NCBI RefSeq assembly: GCF_902506345.1 | Contig: NZ_LR733413.1 | Span: 1,247,567 to 1,311,566 of the forward strand | DNA length: 64,000 nt | From: Flavobacterium sp. 9R | GTDB lineage: Bacteria > Bacteroidota > Bacteroidia > Flavobacteriales > Flavobacteriaceae | Reading direction: 5' to 3' | Translations under genes and position numbers: made by a program | Notes under the pieces: generated by a model | The model's input: only the letters and a program-made list of their open reading frames with translations | Told to the model about the DNA's origin: nothing | The model's database searches: none | In this document: piece after piece, positions 1-8,742 of the stretch | How positions within the stretch are numbered: the first letter of the stretch is position 1 | Layout: the number at the start of each line of letters is the position of its first letter

Positions 1-187
1 TGCAATTATTGAAAACTTCTTCGGAATATTAAAATCAGAATTGTTTTATCTAAAAAAATACACCTCAATAAAGCAATTAAAAATGGAAATCAAAGAATAT
101 ATAAACTATTACAATAACGACAGAACCAAGTCCAATTTAAACAAAATGAGCCCGACTAAATATCGAGCTCATCATTATCAAAATTAA
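1..187 (+). mobile_element. IS3-family transposase OrfB, C-terminal fragment
   Basis: The window opens inside a reading frame (frame starting at base 2) that stops at 185-187. It encodes about 61 residues of an integrase-core (rve) C-terminus. Visible family signatures are ENFFGILKSE near the start, a YINYYNNDR stretch, and a NKMSPTKYR ending; these are typical of the DDE transposase OrfB of IS3-family elements, where the E of ENFFG-like motifs is the last catalytic acid. The protein catalyses element transposition. The 5' part lies outside the window, so it cannot be said whether the element is intact. Confidence 0.88.
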
Positions 188-196
188 TTATAAATT

Positions 197-216
197 TGTC
201 CAAACTTTTGGGTTCA
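197..216 (+). repeat. Right terminal inverted repeat of the IS3-family element
   Basis: A 20-bp stretch just after the transposase stop reads, on the minus strand, TGAACCCAAAAGTTTGGACA. It starts with TG and so ends in CA on the plus strand, as IS3-family termini do. The left copy is outside the window, so the repeat is inferred from position and terminal dinucleotide. The flanking DUF349 gene ends only about 28 bp further on, so the insertion sits just beyond its 3' end. Confidence 0.6.
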
Positions 217-244
217 GTCTATTAGATTGGGGATGTGATTTTTT

Positions 245-2203
245 TTATTGTTCTAAATTTAAGTTTCGCAGCTGATGTAGTTTTTCTTTCCAAACTTCTA
301 AACTTTCTTTATGAATAGCAATATTTTTTCTAACCTCAAGCACTATTGAATTCTCTTTCTTAGCATTCTTGGTATTGGTGAAAAATTGAATGTTGTTTTC
401 TAATTGAAAAATTTCGTTTTGAACTTCTTCAATTTTACGCATTAAGAATATCTTCTCGTTATCTAGTTTACGTACATCATTACTTTCGGATAAGTTTTCC
501 ATACGGTTAGAAAAACGCATCATATCGGTCTCCTTTTTGCTAAGGCTCAACTTGTCGAATAAGGCATCTAAAATTTTATTGAATTTGCCTTCGATATGTC
601 TTCTTGGAAAAGGAACTTTACCAAAGTTTTTCCATGTTTCGATGTGTTTTTTTATAGCATCTAAATCCGTTTTGTGATCTCCAACAAGCTGGAATTCTTT
701 TATAATCTCTAGATACGCTTTTTTGTTTTCAAAAGCGGCCATTTCTTCGGAGTTTTCCTCATTACGTTGCTCTTTTAGTTTAGCAAAATAATGATTGCAA
801 GCTTCTTTGAATTCATTCCAAATTTTATCAGAATATTTTCTTGGAACATGACCAATTTGTTTCCATTCCTCCTGAATTTGTTTCATTATCGGAGTAGTGG
901 TTGCAAAATCTTCACTTTCTTGTAGCTCTTTTGCTTTGGCAACTAAGGCTATTTTCTTGTTAAGATTTTCCGTTTGGTCTTTTTTGATGTCTTTGTAGAA
1001 TGAATTTTTGAAGCTATTAAAATTTCTAACCGCTGTTTTAAATGCGGCCCAAGTAGCTTCATTTACATCTGAAGGGACTTTTCCAGCGCTAAAAAAAGCA
1101 TTTCTTAAAGCTTCTACTTTTTCTATTTGCGTCAACCATTGAGCGTGAGCATTAACTTTTTCTGTAGCTAAATGTTCGATTTTTGCAATGATTTCTTTTT
1201 TTGCTGCTAAGTTTTCTAGCTCTGAGCCTCTTTGTTTTTCGAACAATTTTTCGCGCTTGTCATGCATTTGTTTAGTTAATTCACTAAACTTATTCCAGAT
1301 TTCATCACGGTGTTCTTTAGAAACAGGTCCAATATCTTCTTTCCAGATTTTGTGTAAATCTTGCAATTCGCGGAAGGCTTTGTTTACATCTTCTTCGTGA
1401 ATCAATTCTTCTACTCTTGCAATTATTTTGAGTTTTAAATCAAGATTATGTTTAAAATCAATATCTCTTGCTTCACGATCTAAATGCAAATAATCATAAA
1501 AGTTTTCTACGTGAAAATGGTAATTGTTCCAAACGTGATTGTATTTGTCTTTAGGAATTGGCCCTGCATTTTTCCAACGCTCTCTCAAGTCGTTAAAATG
1601 TTTTAGGGTGTCTTTGATATTGGCTTGAGGATCAATTAAATTTCTCAATTCTTCAACTATGGCTAATCTTGTTTCTAGGTTGCCTTTTAAACTGGTTTGA
1701 AGACTCTTAAAATGAGTGTTTTTATTTTCTTTATAGAGGGTGTAATACTGATCAAACTTGCTTTTTAAAGGGAAATGATATTCAAAAGTTTCGTTTGGAT
1801 CTGTATTTTCTGCTTGGAATTCTTCTTTTTTCTCTTCTAAAAGATGATGATATTTAGCCAAGAACGCTTTTTTTATTTCCTCAACATGTTCTTTAATAGA
1901 CATTACTTTTTCAGTAGTGACTAATTGTTTTAGTTCATTCACAAGCGTTTCCATATCCAATGCTTCATAATCTAGCAAAGGAATATCGTGACGCTCTTTT
2001 AGCGTTTCATCTTCGCTTTCTTCTGCATTGGTATTAGCAATGGCATCCAAAATAGTTTGATTCTCAGTATTGGAATCTTCTGAACTTGATGCAGGAATTG
2101 AATCACTATCAATAGGATTTTCAATAGTGTTTTGGTTATCAATAGATTCTGATAATTGGCTTCCATCTGCATCGGGCAGGTTATCATGCTTTTCTTCTAA
2201 CAT
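245..2203 (-). CDS. DUF349 domain-containing protein
   Basis: This is a 652-residue, highly charged, probably cytoplasmic protein. The first ~70 residues are acidic and low-complexity (rich in S, D, N and E). The rest consists of several successive helical repeats of about 70 residues, each with the pattern 'W...G.VP...R...IW..F' (for example WKNAGPIPKDK, WKEDIGPVSKEH, WKQIGHVPRKYSD, WKNFGKVPFPRR), the hallmark of DUF349. A C-terminal coiled coil (about 570-650) closes the protein. Its molecular function is unknown. It is transcribed alone on the minus strand and its 3' end abuts an IS element. Identification as a DUF349 protein is firm. Confidence 0.9.
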   Translation of the reverse strand: MLEEKHDNLPDADGSQLSESIDNQNTIENPIDSDSIPASSSEDSNTENQTILDAIANTNAEESEDETLKERHDIPLLDYEALDMETLVNELKQLVTTEKVMSIKEHVEEIKKAFLAKYHHLLEEKKEEFQAENTDPNETFEYHFPLKSKFDQYYTLYKENKNTHFKSLQTSLKGNLETRLAIVEELRNLIDPQANIKDTLKHFNDLRERWKNAGPIPKDKYNHVWNNYHFHVENFYDYLHLDREARDIDFKHNLDLKLKIIARVEELIHEEDVNKAFRELQDLHKIWKEDIGPVSKEHRDEIWNKFSELTKQMHDKREKLFEKQRGSELENLAAKKEIIAKIEHLATEKVNAHAQWLTQIEKVEALRNAFFSAGKVPSDVNEATWAAFKTAVRNFNSFKNSFYKDIKKDQTENLNKKIALVAKAKELQESEDFATTTPIMKQIQEEWKQIGHVPRKYSDKIWNEFKEACNHYFAKLKEQRNEENSEEMAAFENKKAYLEIIKEFQLVGDHKTDLDAIKKHIETWKNFGKVPFPRRHIEGKFNKILDALFDKLSLSKKETDMMRFSNRMENLSESNDVRKLDNEKIFLMRKIEEVQNEIFQLENNIQFFTNTKNAKKENSIVLEVRKNIAIHKESLEVWKEKLHQLRNLNLEQ

Positions 2204-2343
2204 TTTATGAAATGTTTAAGGTTAATTTTTAAGAATGCGAAAGGTACTAAAGGATTGGCTAATTGCAAAATTTTTCCTTAGTTTATAGCGATTATCCTTT
2301 AAAAAAAGTATCTCTTTTTGTGATATTTTTATTGAAAATTACT

Positions 2344-3102
2344 TTAGTATAAAATAACGACTCCAAGTTCTATTCCGTAATTATAAGATTTTTGACCTCC
2401 AAAGGCTACACTTGGATGAATATAAAATAAAGAATCAGGTGTAAGTTTTCTGCCGAATTCTACAAATGCACTATTTTGAAAACCTTGTCTTGTTTCGTTA
2501 TAACGAAAAGCAACGTTTGAACTGATCCAGTTTTTGGCAAAAGAATAGACTAAAGTACTCTCAAGTACAGTTGTTCGAATATCAGCTCTATTTTTTGAAC
2601 CTGCAAAGCTAAATTGATACTCTAAATCTGAAATCAACAACAGCTTTTTGTTAGTATCGATGTAGGTTCCATAAAAAACGGCTGGTGAAATCACCCATTT
2701 TCCCGAACCAAAGTTAGGGTTGTTGGCAGAATTTGAAGTAATTTTTAATCGGGTTGCTATACCTGATTTTTTTGTTAAATAGGGTATAAATGAAGTGGCT
2801 AAACTGAGGTCGCCAAGTCCAGACTTATTGATAGTATTTGAATTCGTAGAGATCAAAGGAGCATCAAAACGAATAGTCCAAGCGCGATTTCCAATGGGCT
2901 TTAAAATCCTAAAGTTGGTGGTATTAAATGATCCATTTTTCGTATCTAAATACTCATTAAACAAAACGATAGTTTCTTTAAAATAAGTAAACCTCGCTTC
3001 AGAAAAAGGGTTTTGTTCACTTCGAATCGTTTTCTTGTCTTGAGCATTTACAATTCCCCAATGGGATAGTATAAAACACAAAAGTAGCAACAGCTTTCTC
3101 AT
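2344..3102 (-). CDS. Secreted, probable outer-membrane beta-barrel protein of unknown function
   Basis: A 252-residue protein with a clear signal peptide (MRKLLLLLCF... cleaved near VNAQ, residue ~21). The mature part has alternating hydrophobic/polar strands and many aromatic residues, and ends in a strand finishing LGVVILY, a typical outer-membrane barrel C-terminus with a terminal aromatic residue. I do not recognise a named family with certainty. It resembles the small barrels annotated as hypothetical outer membrane proteins in Flavobacteriia. It stands alone, about 140 bp downstream of the start of the DUF349 gene on the same strand. Confidence 0.7.
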   Translation of the reverse strand: MRKLLLLLCFILSHWGIVNAQDKKTIRSEQNPFSEARFTYFKETIVLFNEYLDTKNGSFNTTNFRILKPIGNRAWTIRFDAPLISTNSNTINKSGLGDLSLATSFIPYLTKKSGIATRLKITSNSANNPNFGSGKWVISPAVFYGTYIDTNKKLLLISDLEYQFSFAGSKNRADIRTTVLESTLVYSFAKNWISSNVAFRYNETRQGFQNSAFVEFGRKLTPDSLFYIHPSVAFGGQKSYNYGIELGVVILY

Positions 3103-3210
3103 AAAAAGATGAATTTATGTTAAGCTAATTTAGTAAATATATTGATTGTTAGATGGTTGTGTTGATTTTTTGAATGTTTTTATGGAAATTTTTTTATAAA
3201 ATAAAAAAAA

Positions 3211-3234
3211 ACACCAAATGAATTCACTTGATGT
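3211..3234 (-). terminator. Rho-independent terminator after aroE
   Basis: On the minus strand a 12-bp stem (with two G-U pairs, centred on GAATTC) is followed by a run of nine T. It lies about 24 bp past the aroE stop. Confidence 0.65.
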
Positions 3235-3257
3235 TTTGTTATGAAGAATGGAAGATT

Positions 3258-4007
3258 TTATTTATTCCAAATTCGCCAAGCTTTTTCGGCTTGTAGAATA
3301 AGCATTTCTAATCCATTTTTGGTTTGTGCTCCACGTTTTTTGGCTTTCTTTAGAAAAACAGTTTCTGCTGGATTATAAATCAAATCATATGCAATATGTT
3401 TTTCGGTAAAGAATGCATAGGGAATATCAGGAAAATTATCTGTATTAGGGCTTGTTCCTAGTGGAGTTGTGTTGATGATAATCGTGTGGTTTTCAAACAC
3501 GGTTTCATTCAATAAATCGTAACGAATGGTTTTTTCTTTGTTTTCTCTAGAAACAAAAGTATACAAAATTCCTAATTCATCTAAGGCAAAAGCAACGCCT
3601 TTTGCTGCGCCGCCTGTACCCAAAATCAGCGCTTTTGTGTGATGGGGTTGTAAAAGTGGTTCTAATGATTTTTTGAATCCGTAATAGTCGGTATTATATC
3701 CTTTTAGTTTTCCTTTTTTTGTGAATTTTATAGTGTTCACTGCTCCAATTGAAGTAGCTTTTTTTGATAATTTATCCAAAAAAGGCAATATCGCTTCTTT
3801 GTAAGGAATAGTAACGTTCAACCCTTTTAAATCGGGATTGTTTTTGATTAATTCGGTAAAATAATTGATGTCTTGGATGTCAAAATTTTCATAAGTATAG
3901 CCCTCAAAAATAGGGTCTTTGAATTTTTCTGTAAAATGACCTTTAGAAAACGAATAGCTAATATTGCGTCCGAGTAATCCAAAACGCATTTTAAGTGAAT
4001 CAATCAT
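3258..4007 (-). CDS. aroE: Shikimate dehydrogenase
   Basis: It reduces 3-dehydroshikimate to shikimate with NADPH in aromatic amino-acid synthesis. The 249-residue length fits the family. Visible motifs are FGLLGRNISYSFS near the N-terminus (shikimate-binding serines), NVTIPYK (about residue 65, with the catalytic Lys), GAVNT, the Rossmann loop GTGGAAKG, and NTTPLGTSP. The listed start gives MIDSLKMRFG. An internal ATG at 3989 (MRFGLLG...) aligns better with typical family N-termini and is an alternative start. Only 2 bp separate it from the upstream TPR gene, so the two are probably co-transcribed. Confidence 0.95.
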   Translation of the reverse strand: MIDSLKMRFGLLGRNISYSFSKGHFTEKFKDPIFEGYTYENFDIQDINYFTELIKNNPDLKGLNVTIPYKEAILPFLDKLSKKATSIGAVNTIKFTKKGKLKGYNTDYYGFKKSLEPLLQPHHTKALILGTGGAAKGVAFALDELGILYTFVSRENKEKTIRYDLLNETVFENHTIIINTTPLGTSPNTDNFPDIPYAFFTEKHIAYDLIYNPAETVFLKKAKKRGAQTKNGLEMLILQAEKAWRIWNK

Positions 4008-4009
4008 TA

Positions 4010-5404
4010 TTATTTTTTATGTTTTGCAATATAGTTTTGAACCATTTTTCGGTTCCAAACAACTGGGAATAAGTCTTCTATTAAAATATAATTATCAAAA
4101 TTGAGTCGCAAAGCATTACTTAGGTGCAATTTTCCTTTGGTTTCCTCTTGTATCATTATGTATAAACCAGCTAATCGATATTCGACTTCATTTTCATCAG
4201 GGAAAAATTCTGCTGCTTGTAGTAAAGTTTGTATCGCAGTATCAAACTCTCCTAAAAATTGTAAAATATCAACCCAAAACAACCAAGTATCTAATTGATA
4301 GTCACCATATTCAACTGCTTTACGGTATCCAAATTCTGCTTCTTCATAGAAGTTCATTTGTTTATTGATAGTGGCATAGCGTTTCCAGTACAAACGATTT
4401 TGATTGTCAATTGCCAAAGCTTTATTTACAAAAAACAGCGCTTTTTGGAAGTTTTTTTGACGCATATAAAAATCAGTAATAGCTATCCAACCTTTATCTA
4501 AAAGGGGGTCTTCGTGTACTGTTTGGTTAAAGAATTTAAGCGCCAATGCTTTATTACCTAATTTTTCGTGGCATTTTCCAATACGAAGCAAAGCATAGGA
4601 AGTAGCGTCGTCTAGTTCTATAGTTCGACTGTAGCTTATGATGGCTTCTTCGTATTGTTTCAAGCGCTCTAAAGCCTTTGCTTTTTCCATAAAAGCACCT
4701 AAAAACTCTTCGTCGATTAGGGTAGCATAATCAAAAGCTCGAATGGCATTTTCGTATTCTTTAACGCTATAATGCAAACGGCCTAATTGATGCCATGCAA
4801 TTTCGCTGTAAGGATTTTTGTCAATGTATTTTATTAAATAAGCTATTGCTTCTTGATTTTGGTCTAAAAATTCAAAGCAATAAACTACATTGTACAAAGC
4901 AGATTGGTCTTCGATATCTTCTTCTAAACATTGTATGAAACTTTGTTTGGCTAATTCTAAATTGTCCATAAACAAATACTCCATACCGATTAAGTTGTAA
5001 ACATCTGCATAATCGTCAGTATATTTTAAAGCGATTTTGAGTTGTTCAACAGCTTTTTCATGCTGGTCTCTTTTGGACCAAATATTGGCTTTTTGGATAT
5101 ATATTTCTTCGTTTGTGGGCTCAATTGCATACAATTCGTTGAGCATTTTTTCGGCAAGGTCTAATTTGTCATCGTACACCAACATTTCAACTTGAACTAG
5201 TTTAAGTCCAGTAGATTTTGGATGTTGGTCCAATGCTAGTTTTAAGGCTTTCTTTGCCAAGTTAGCTTTTCCAATATCAAGGTAATGAAGGATAATTTCT
5301 TCGAATTCCTCGGAGTCAAAAAAGAACACTTTGTTGGTTTTCAACATCGACTCAAATTTGGATAAAGACAAGCTGTAGTCTTCTTCTTCGTTGCTTAATT
5401 GCAT
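4010..5404 (-). CDS. Tetratricopeptide-repeat protein
   Basis: This 464-residue protein has no signal peptide and is built almost wholly of TPR units of ~34 residues, seen as repeated A..L.. / G...Y...A..F patterns (for example WHQLGRLHYSVKEYENAIRAFDYA and LLRIGKCHEKLGNKALALKFFNQ). TPR arrays act as protein-protein scaffolds; the partner is unknown. It immediately precedes aroE on the minus strand with a 2-bp gap. That arrangement suggests an operon but not necessarily a role in shikimate synthesis. The N-terminus is acidic (NEEEDYS). Confidence 0.9.
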   Translation of the reverse strand: MQLSNEEEDYSLSLSKFESMLKTNKVFFFDSEEFEEIILHYLDIGKANLAKKALKLALDQHPKSTGLKLVQVEMLVYDDKLDLAEKMLNELYAIEPTNEEIYIQKANIWSKRDQHEKAVEQLKIALKYTDDYADVYNLIGMEYLFMDNLELAKQSFIQCLEEDIEDQSALYNVVYCFEFLDQNQEAIAYLIKYIDKNPYSEIAWHQLGRLHYSVKEYENAIRAFDYATLIDEEFLGAFMEKAKALERLKQYEEAIISYSRTIELDDATSYALLRIGKCHEKLGNKALALKFFNQTVHEDPLLDKGWIAITDFYMRQKNFQKALFFVNKALAIDNQNRLYWKRYATINKQMNFYEEAEFGYRKAVEYGDYQLDTWLFWVDILQFLGEFDTAIQTLLQAAEFFPDENEVEYRLAGLYIMIQEETKGKLHLSNALRLNFDNYILIEDLFPVVWNRKMVQNYIAKHKK

Positions 5405-5542
5405 ACTTAATTTATTTTGAGTTTGCCTAATTTAAAATTAGGTAACCTTAGTGTTAGTGTGAGGTTTTTTTGAAATTGTTGTGAACAATTTAATTAACAA
5501 GCCTTTTTTGTTTTCTAGACCTGTTTCGGTATCCATTTGAAG

Positions 5543-6736
5543 CTATATGTTTTTGCTAAATGCTACTTCATTCATAACCTCAAGAATGATGGCACAACCT
5601 TCTCTAATTTCGTCTTCTGAAATAGTTAGCGGAGGTGTTATTCGTATAGCGCAGCCTTCAAAAAGTAACCAAAATAGAATTAATCCTCTGTCTTGACACT
5701 TTAAGATTACTTCGTTGGTGATTTCGGCGTGTTCCGTCATTGCCGCAAGCATTAATCCTTTTCCTCTGATTTCTTTTATCAAAGGATGTACCAAAAGACT
5801 TCTAAACAGTTTTTCTTTTTCTAAAGCGTCTGTCATAAGATTTGTCTCGGTAATTTCCTGCAAGGTGGCCAAACTAGCTGCCGCAATGACAGGGTGACCT
5901 CCAAAGGTGGTGATATGTCCTAATTTTGGATCATGACTCAATAAATCCATCATTTCTGGTGCTGCTGTAAATGCGCCAACAGGCATTCCTCCGCCCATAC
6001 CTTTTCCCATAACTACAATATCAGGAACTACGTCGTAGTTTTGAAAGCCAAATAATTTGCCTGTTCTTCCAAATCCAGGTTGAATTTCATCAACAATCAT
6101 CATGGCACCAACTTCTGTGCAACGTTGTCTTACTTTTTTTAGAAAATCATTTTCTGGTTGAATAAAACCAGCACCACCTTGAATGGTTTCAAGGATGATT
6201 CCTGCAGTTTTAGTAGTTATTTTTTCTAAATCGGCTTCGTTATTGAAGGTAATAAAATCCACATCTGGAATTAAAGGACGAAATACTTGCTTTCTTTCTT
6301 CGAAACCCATAACACTCATTGAGCCCATAGTGTTTCCGTGATAGGCATTGTGGCATGAGATTAATTGGCTTCTGCCGGTGGTTCTTCTTGCTAATTTTAA
6401 GGCACCTTCAATAGCTTCTGTACCAGAATTGACTAAATAGGTTTTCTTTAACGGTTCAGGTAATTGTTCAGCTAATAGTTTACAAAAAGCAACAGAAGGA
6501 CTTTGAGAATACTCGCCATAAACCATAACATGCGAATATTTATCTAATTGATTTTTGATTGCATCGTTCACTCGCTTGTTTTGATGTCCCAAAGTACAAG
6601 CGGATACGCCAGCTACAAAATCTAAATATTTCTTATTATTTGTATCGTAAATGTAGGAGCCAATGGCATGCGAAACTTCCATTCCTAATGGGTAAGGTGA
6701 AGTCTGTGCTTGGTATTTGATGAAATCTGTATTCAT
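5543..6736 (-). CDS. Class III PLP-dependent aminotransferase (acetylornithine/aspartate aminotransferase family)
   Basis: This is a 397-residue fold-type I enzyme. It has the class III signature: the NSGTEAIEGALKLARR segment near residue 100, HNAYHGNTMGSMS near 130, the IVDEIQPGFGRTGK PLP-aspartate motif, and VMGKGMGGGMPVGAF containing the Schiff-base lysine. It transfers amino groups using PLP in the cytoplasm. The exact substrate cannot be fixed from sequence; orthologues in Flavobacteriia are simply called aspartate aminotransferase family. No arg genes lie beside it. The next gene upstream is the OstA-like gene, 79 bp away on the same strand. Confidence 0.9.
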   Translation of the reverse strand: MNTDFIKYQAQTSPYPLGMEVSHAIGSYIYDTNNKKYLDFVAGVSACTLGHQNKRVNDAIKNQLDKYSHVMVYGEYSQSPSVAFCKLLAEQLPEPLKKTYLVNSGTEAIEGALKLARRTTGRSQLISCHNAYHGNTMGSMSVMGFEERKQVFRPLIPDVDFITFNNEADLEKITTKTAGIILETIQGGAGFIQPENDFLKKVRQRCTEVGAMMIVDEIQPGFGRTGKLFGFQNYDVVPDIVVMGKGMGGGMPVGAFTAAPEMMDLLSHDPKLGHITTFGGHPVIAAASLATLQEITETNLMTDALEKEKLFRSLLVHPLIKEIRGKGLMLAAMTEHAEITNEVILKCQDRGLILFWLLFEGCAIRITPPLTISEDEIREGCAIILEVMNEVAFSKNI

Positions 6737-6815
6737 TTTAATTCTAAGTTATTGCAATAAAGAGGATAAAATCTCTTTATTATTGATGTTTTTTGAATAC
6801 TTAAATCTGCCTCAG

Positions 6816-8459
6816 CTATTTTTTTGTCTTTGCTGTAGGTTTCTTCTTGTCGTAATTCAATGTTTCTTTCCGGGGTTTTATAGGAACACCCGCTCGATCA
6901 TTTGCTATCTTGGTTTGCTTAATGATTTTTTCATTATCGATGTTTTCTTCGGGAGGAAAAATGTCATCTTTGGATTTTATTCTTTCGTCTCCTCGCCAGA
7001 CGAGCCCTTTTAGTTTTCTGCCATTTTCTGGAAGATCTTTTTCTGGAAAAATATCGCCATCTACATCTTTAAAGAAAGTGATGGTTTCAATGGCATTTTT
7101 ATCAAAAATAATATTGATTTTACTACTCTTGTTTTTGTTGATTCCTATGAGTTCTTTGTCGTCATTCCGCATATAGTAAATGACTTCTGTGTTTTTTATA
7201 ATATCGATATCGTGGAGTTTCCCATCTTTAAATTTCCCAAACAAATCCTGACCCTTTACTTGATTGAAACCAGTACCCAAGGTGTCTTTCGAGACAATAA
7301 ACGTGTTATTGAGGACTTTTAAGGAATCTAATTTTTCTGTTTTTGAATCTCCAATTAAATGCATTATGTCGCCAGTAATTTGATTTTCTGCATTCCATAA
7401 AATCGGATTACCAATGAGTTTTGTCAATGCTATTTTGGTGCTAGAATGGATAGAATCGCATTTCCCGCTCATATCCGTTTTGTAAAAACGAACATTGTTG
7501 AAAGCTCTAATGATTCTATTGCCTTCTTTTCCTGTGACCATTAATTTTTTTCCGTGAATATAGACAGAGTCATTTTCTACAAAGTTAACCGCTACGGCAC
7601 GTTTGGTCACAAACATAGAATCTTGCTTTTTGTAAACTTCTGCATAATGCCCTTTTACGATACCTCGATTGATAGAATCAGTTATTTTTACATTTCGCGT
7701 TGCGGATGCAAATTCTTTATTTCGGTCATAATATAAACTGTCTCCCCTGATTAATCGGTCGTCGTATTTGATATAGGATTTATTTAAAAAATGCGCTAAA
7801 TTTTTCTTAGTGTCGTAAAATCCTTTTTCAGTGTAAATATAGTTGGCTTTGCTGGTAATAGTCGATGGACCCAGTAAATAGGAATGCCCAGAGTTACTAT
7901 AATAATCCAAATGATTGGATTTGATAACATAAGTTGGGTTCGTAATTGTGACTGCCGTCAAGAATTGAAACTTCTTTTGTGTTACATAATACCTTCCAGA
8001 TTTACTTTTGAGTGTGTTTTCTTTGTTGACAATCGTTCCGTTAGTATTATAAAATACTTCTTGTGTGTTGCGATCAAAATTAATGGTATCGGTAGCCAAA
8101 GTTGCGTCTGGTGAACTCATAACAGCATTTCCAGTTGCGAACGCTTTTTTTGCGTTGCCGCTATATTCCGCATATTTACTATTTAAGAAAAGTGTGTCTC
8201 CTTGAACCAACTGTACATTTCCAAAGGCTTTAATGTAATTTTCTTTTTCAAAGTAGTAGGCTTTGTTACAAGTCATAACTACACCATCATGAATCATTCG
8301 AACATTTCCTGTGAGTAAAGCTGCATCTGGAGCTTCAATTTGGTTAACAGCAAAAAAATCTGAATGTTCTACAACAATTTTTTTTGGAGCCTGAGCCAAG
8401 AGGTGAGGAGTAATGCTAATTATCAAACAAAAACGGATAATAAATACTAGTTTCTTCAA
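6816..8459 (-). CDS. OstA/LptA-like organic solvent tolerance protein
   Basis: This 547-residue exported protein has a signal peptide (about residues 1-22, ending LLAQA). The mature part consists of repeated beta-jellyroll strands of the OstA/LptA type, with patterns such as 'A..LTGNVRM.HDGVVMTCNKAYYF' and 'GNVQLVQGDTLFLNSKYAEYSGNAKKAFATGNAV'. Family members carry lipopolysaccharide across the periplasm. In Bacteroidota this long form is a common LptA-like protein. The C-terminus is Lys-rich (KKPTAKTKK). A -7 box TAAATTTG lies at 8476-8483 on the minus strand, giving a short leader of about 13 nt, although no matching -33 is visible. Confidence 0.88.
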   Translation of the reverse strand: MKKLVFIIRFCLIISITPHLLAQAPKKIVVEHSDFFAVNQIEAPDAALLTGNVRMIHDGVVMTCNKAYYFEKENYIKAFGNVQLVQGDTLFLNSKYAEYSGNAKKAFATGNAVMSSPDATLATDTINFDRNTQEVFYNTNGTIVNKENTLKSKSGRYYVTQKKFQFLTAVTITNPTYVIKSNHLDYYSNSGHSYLLGPSTITSKANYIYTEKGFYDTKKNLAHFLNKSYIKYDDRLIRGDSLYYDRNKEFASATRNVKITDSINRGIVKGHYAEVYKKQDSMFVTKRAVAVNFVENDSVYIHGKKLMVTGKEGNRIIRAFNNVRFYKTDMSGKCDSIHSSTKIALTKLIGNPILWNAENQITGDIMHLIGDSKTEKLDSLKVLNNTFIVSKDTLGTGFNQVKGQDLFGKFKDGKLHDIDIIKNTEVIYYMRNDDKELIGINKNKSSKINIIFDKNAIETITFFKDVDGDIFPEKDLPENGRKLKGLVWRGDERIKSKDDIFPPEENIDNEKIIKQTKIANDRAGVPIKPRKETLNYDKKKPTAKTKK

Positions 8460-8742
8460 TGGGAAAAATTTTTGTCAAATTTATAAAAAACCAATGGAGT
8501 ATAGGTTTATTATGATTTATTTGTGTTTGTTAAAATTACTGTTAAAAACACCATCTTATTATACTTTAAATTACTAACATTTTTGTTTACTCTCACGTTG
8601 TAGTAGTATGAATTCAAGAAGGGTATTTCACAAGGATGTATTAAAATGGCATATTTTCAGGTCTTTTTTTGTAAATTTATAAATTCGAATAGTTATTTCT
8701 TCGTTTTTCATAATTATGAAGAAATAGTAAAATTTATCTATC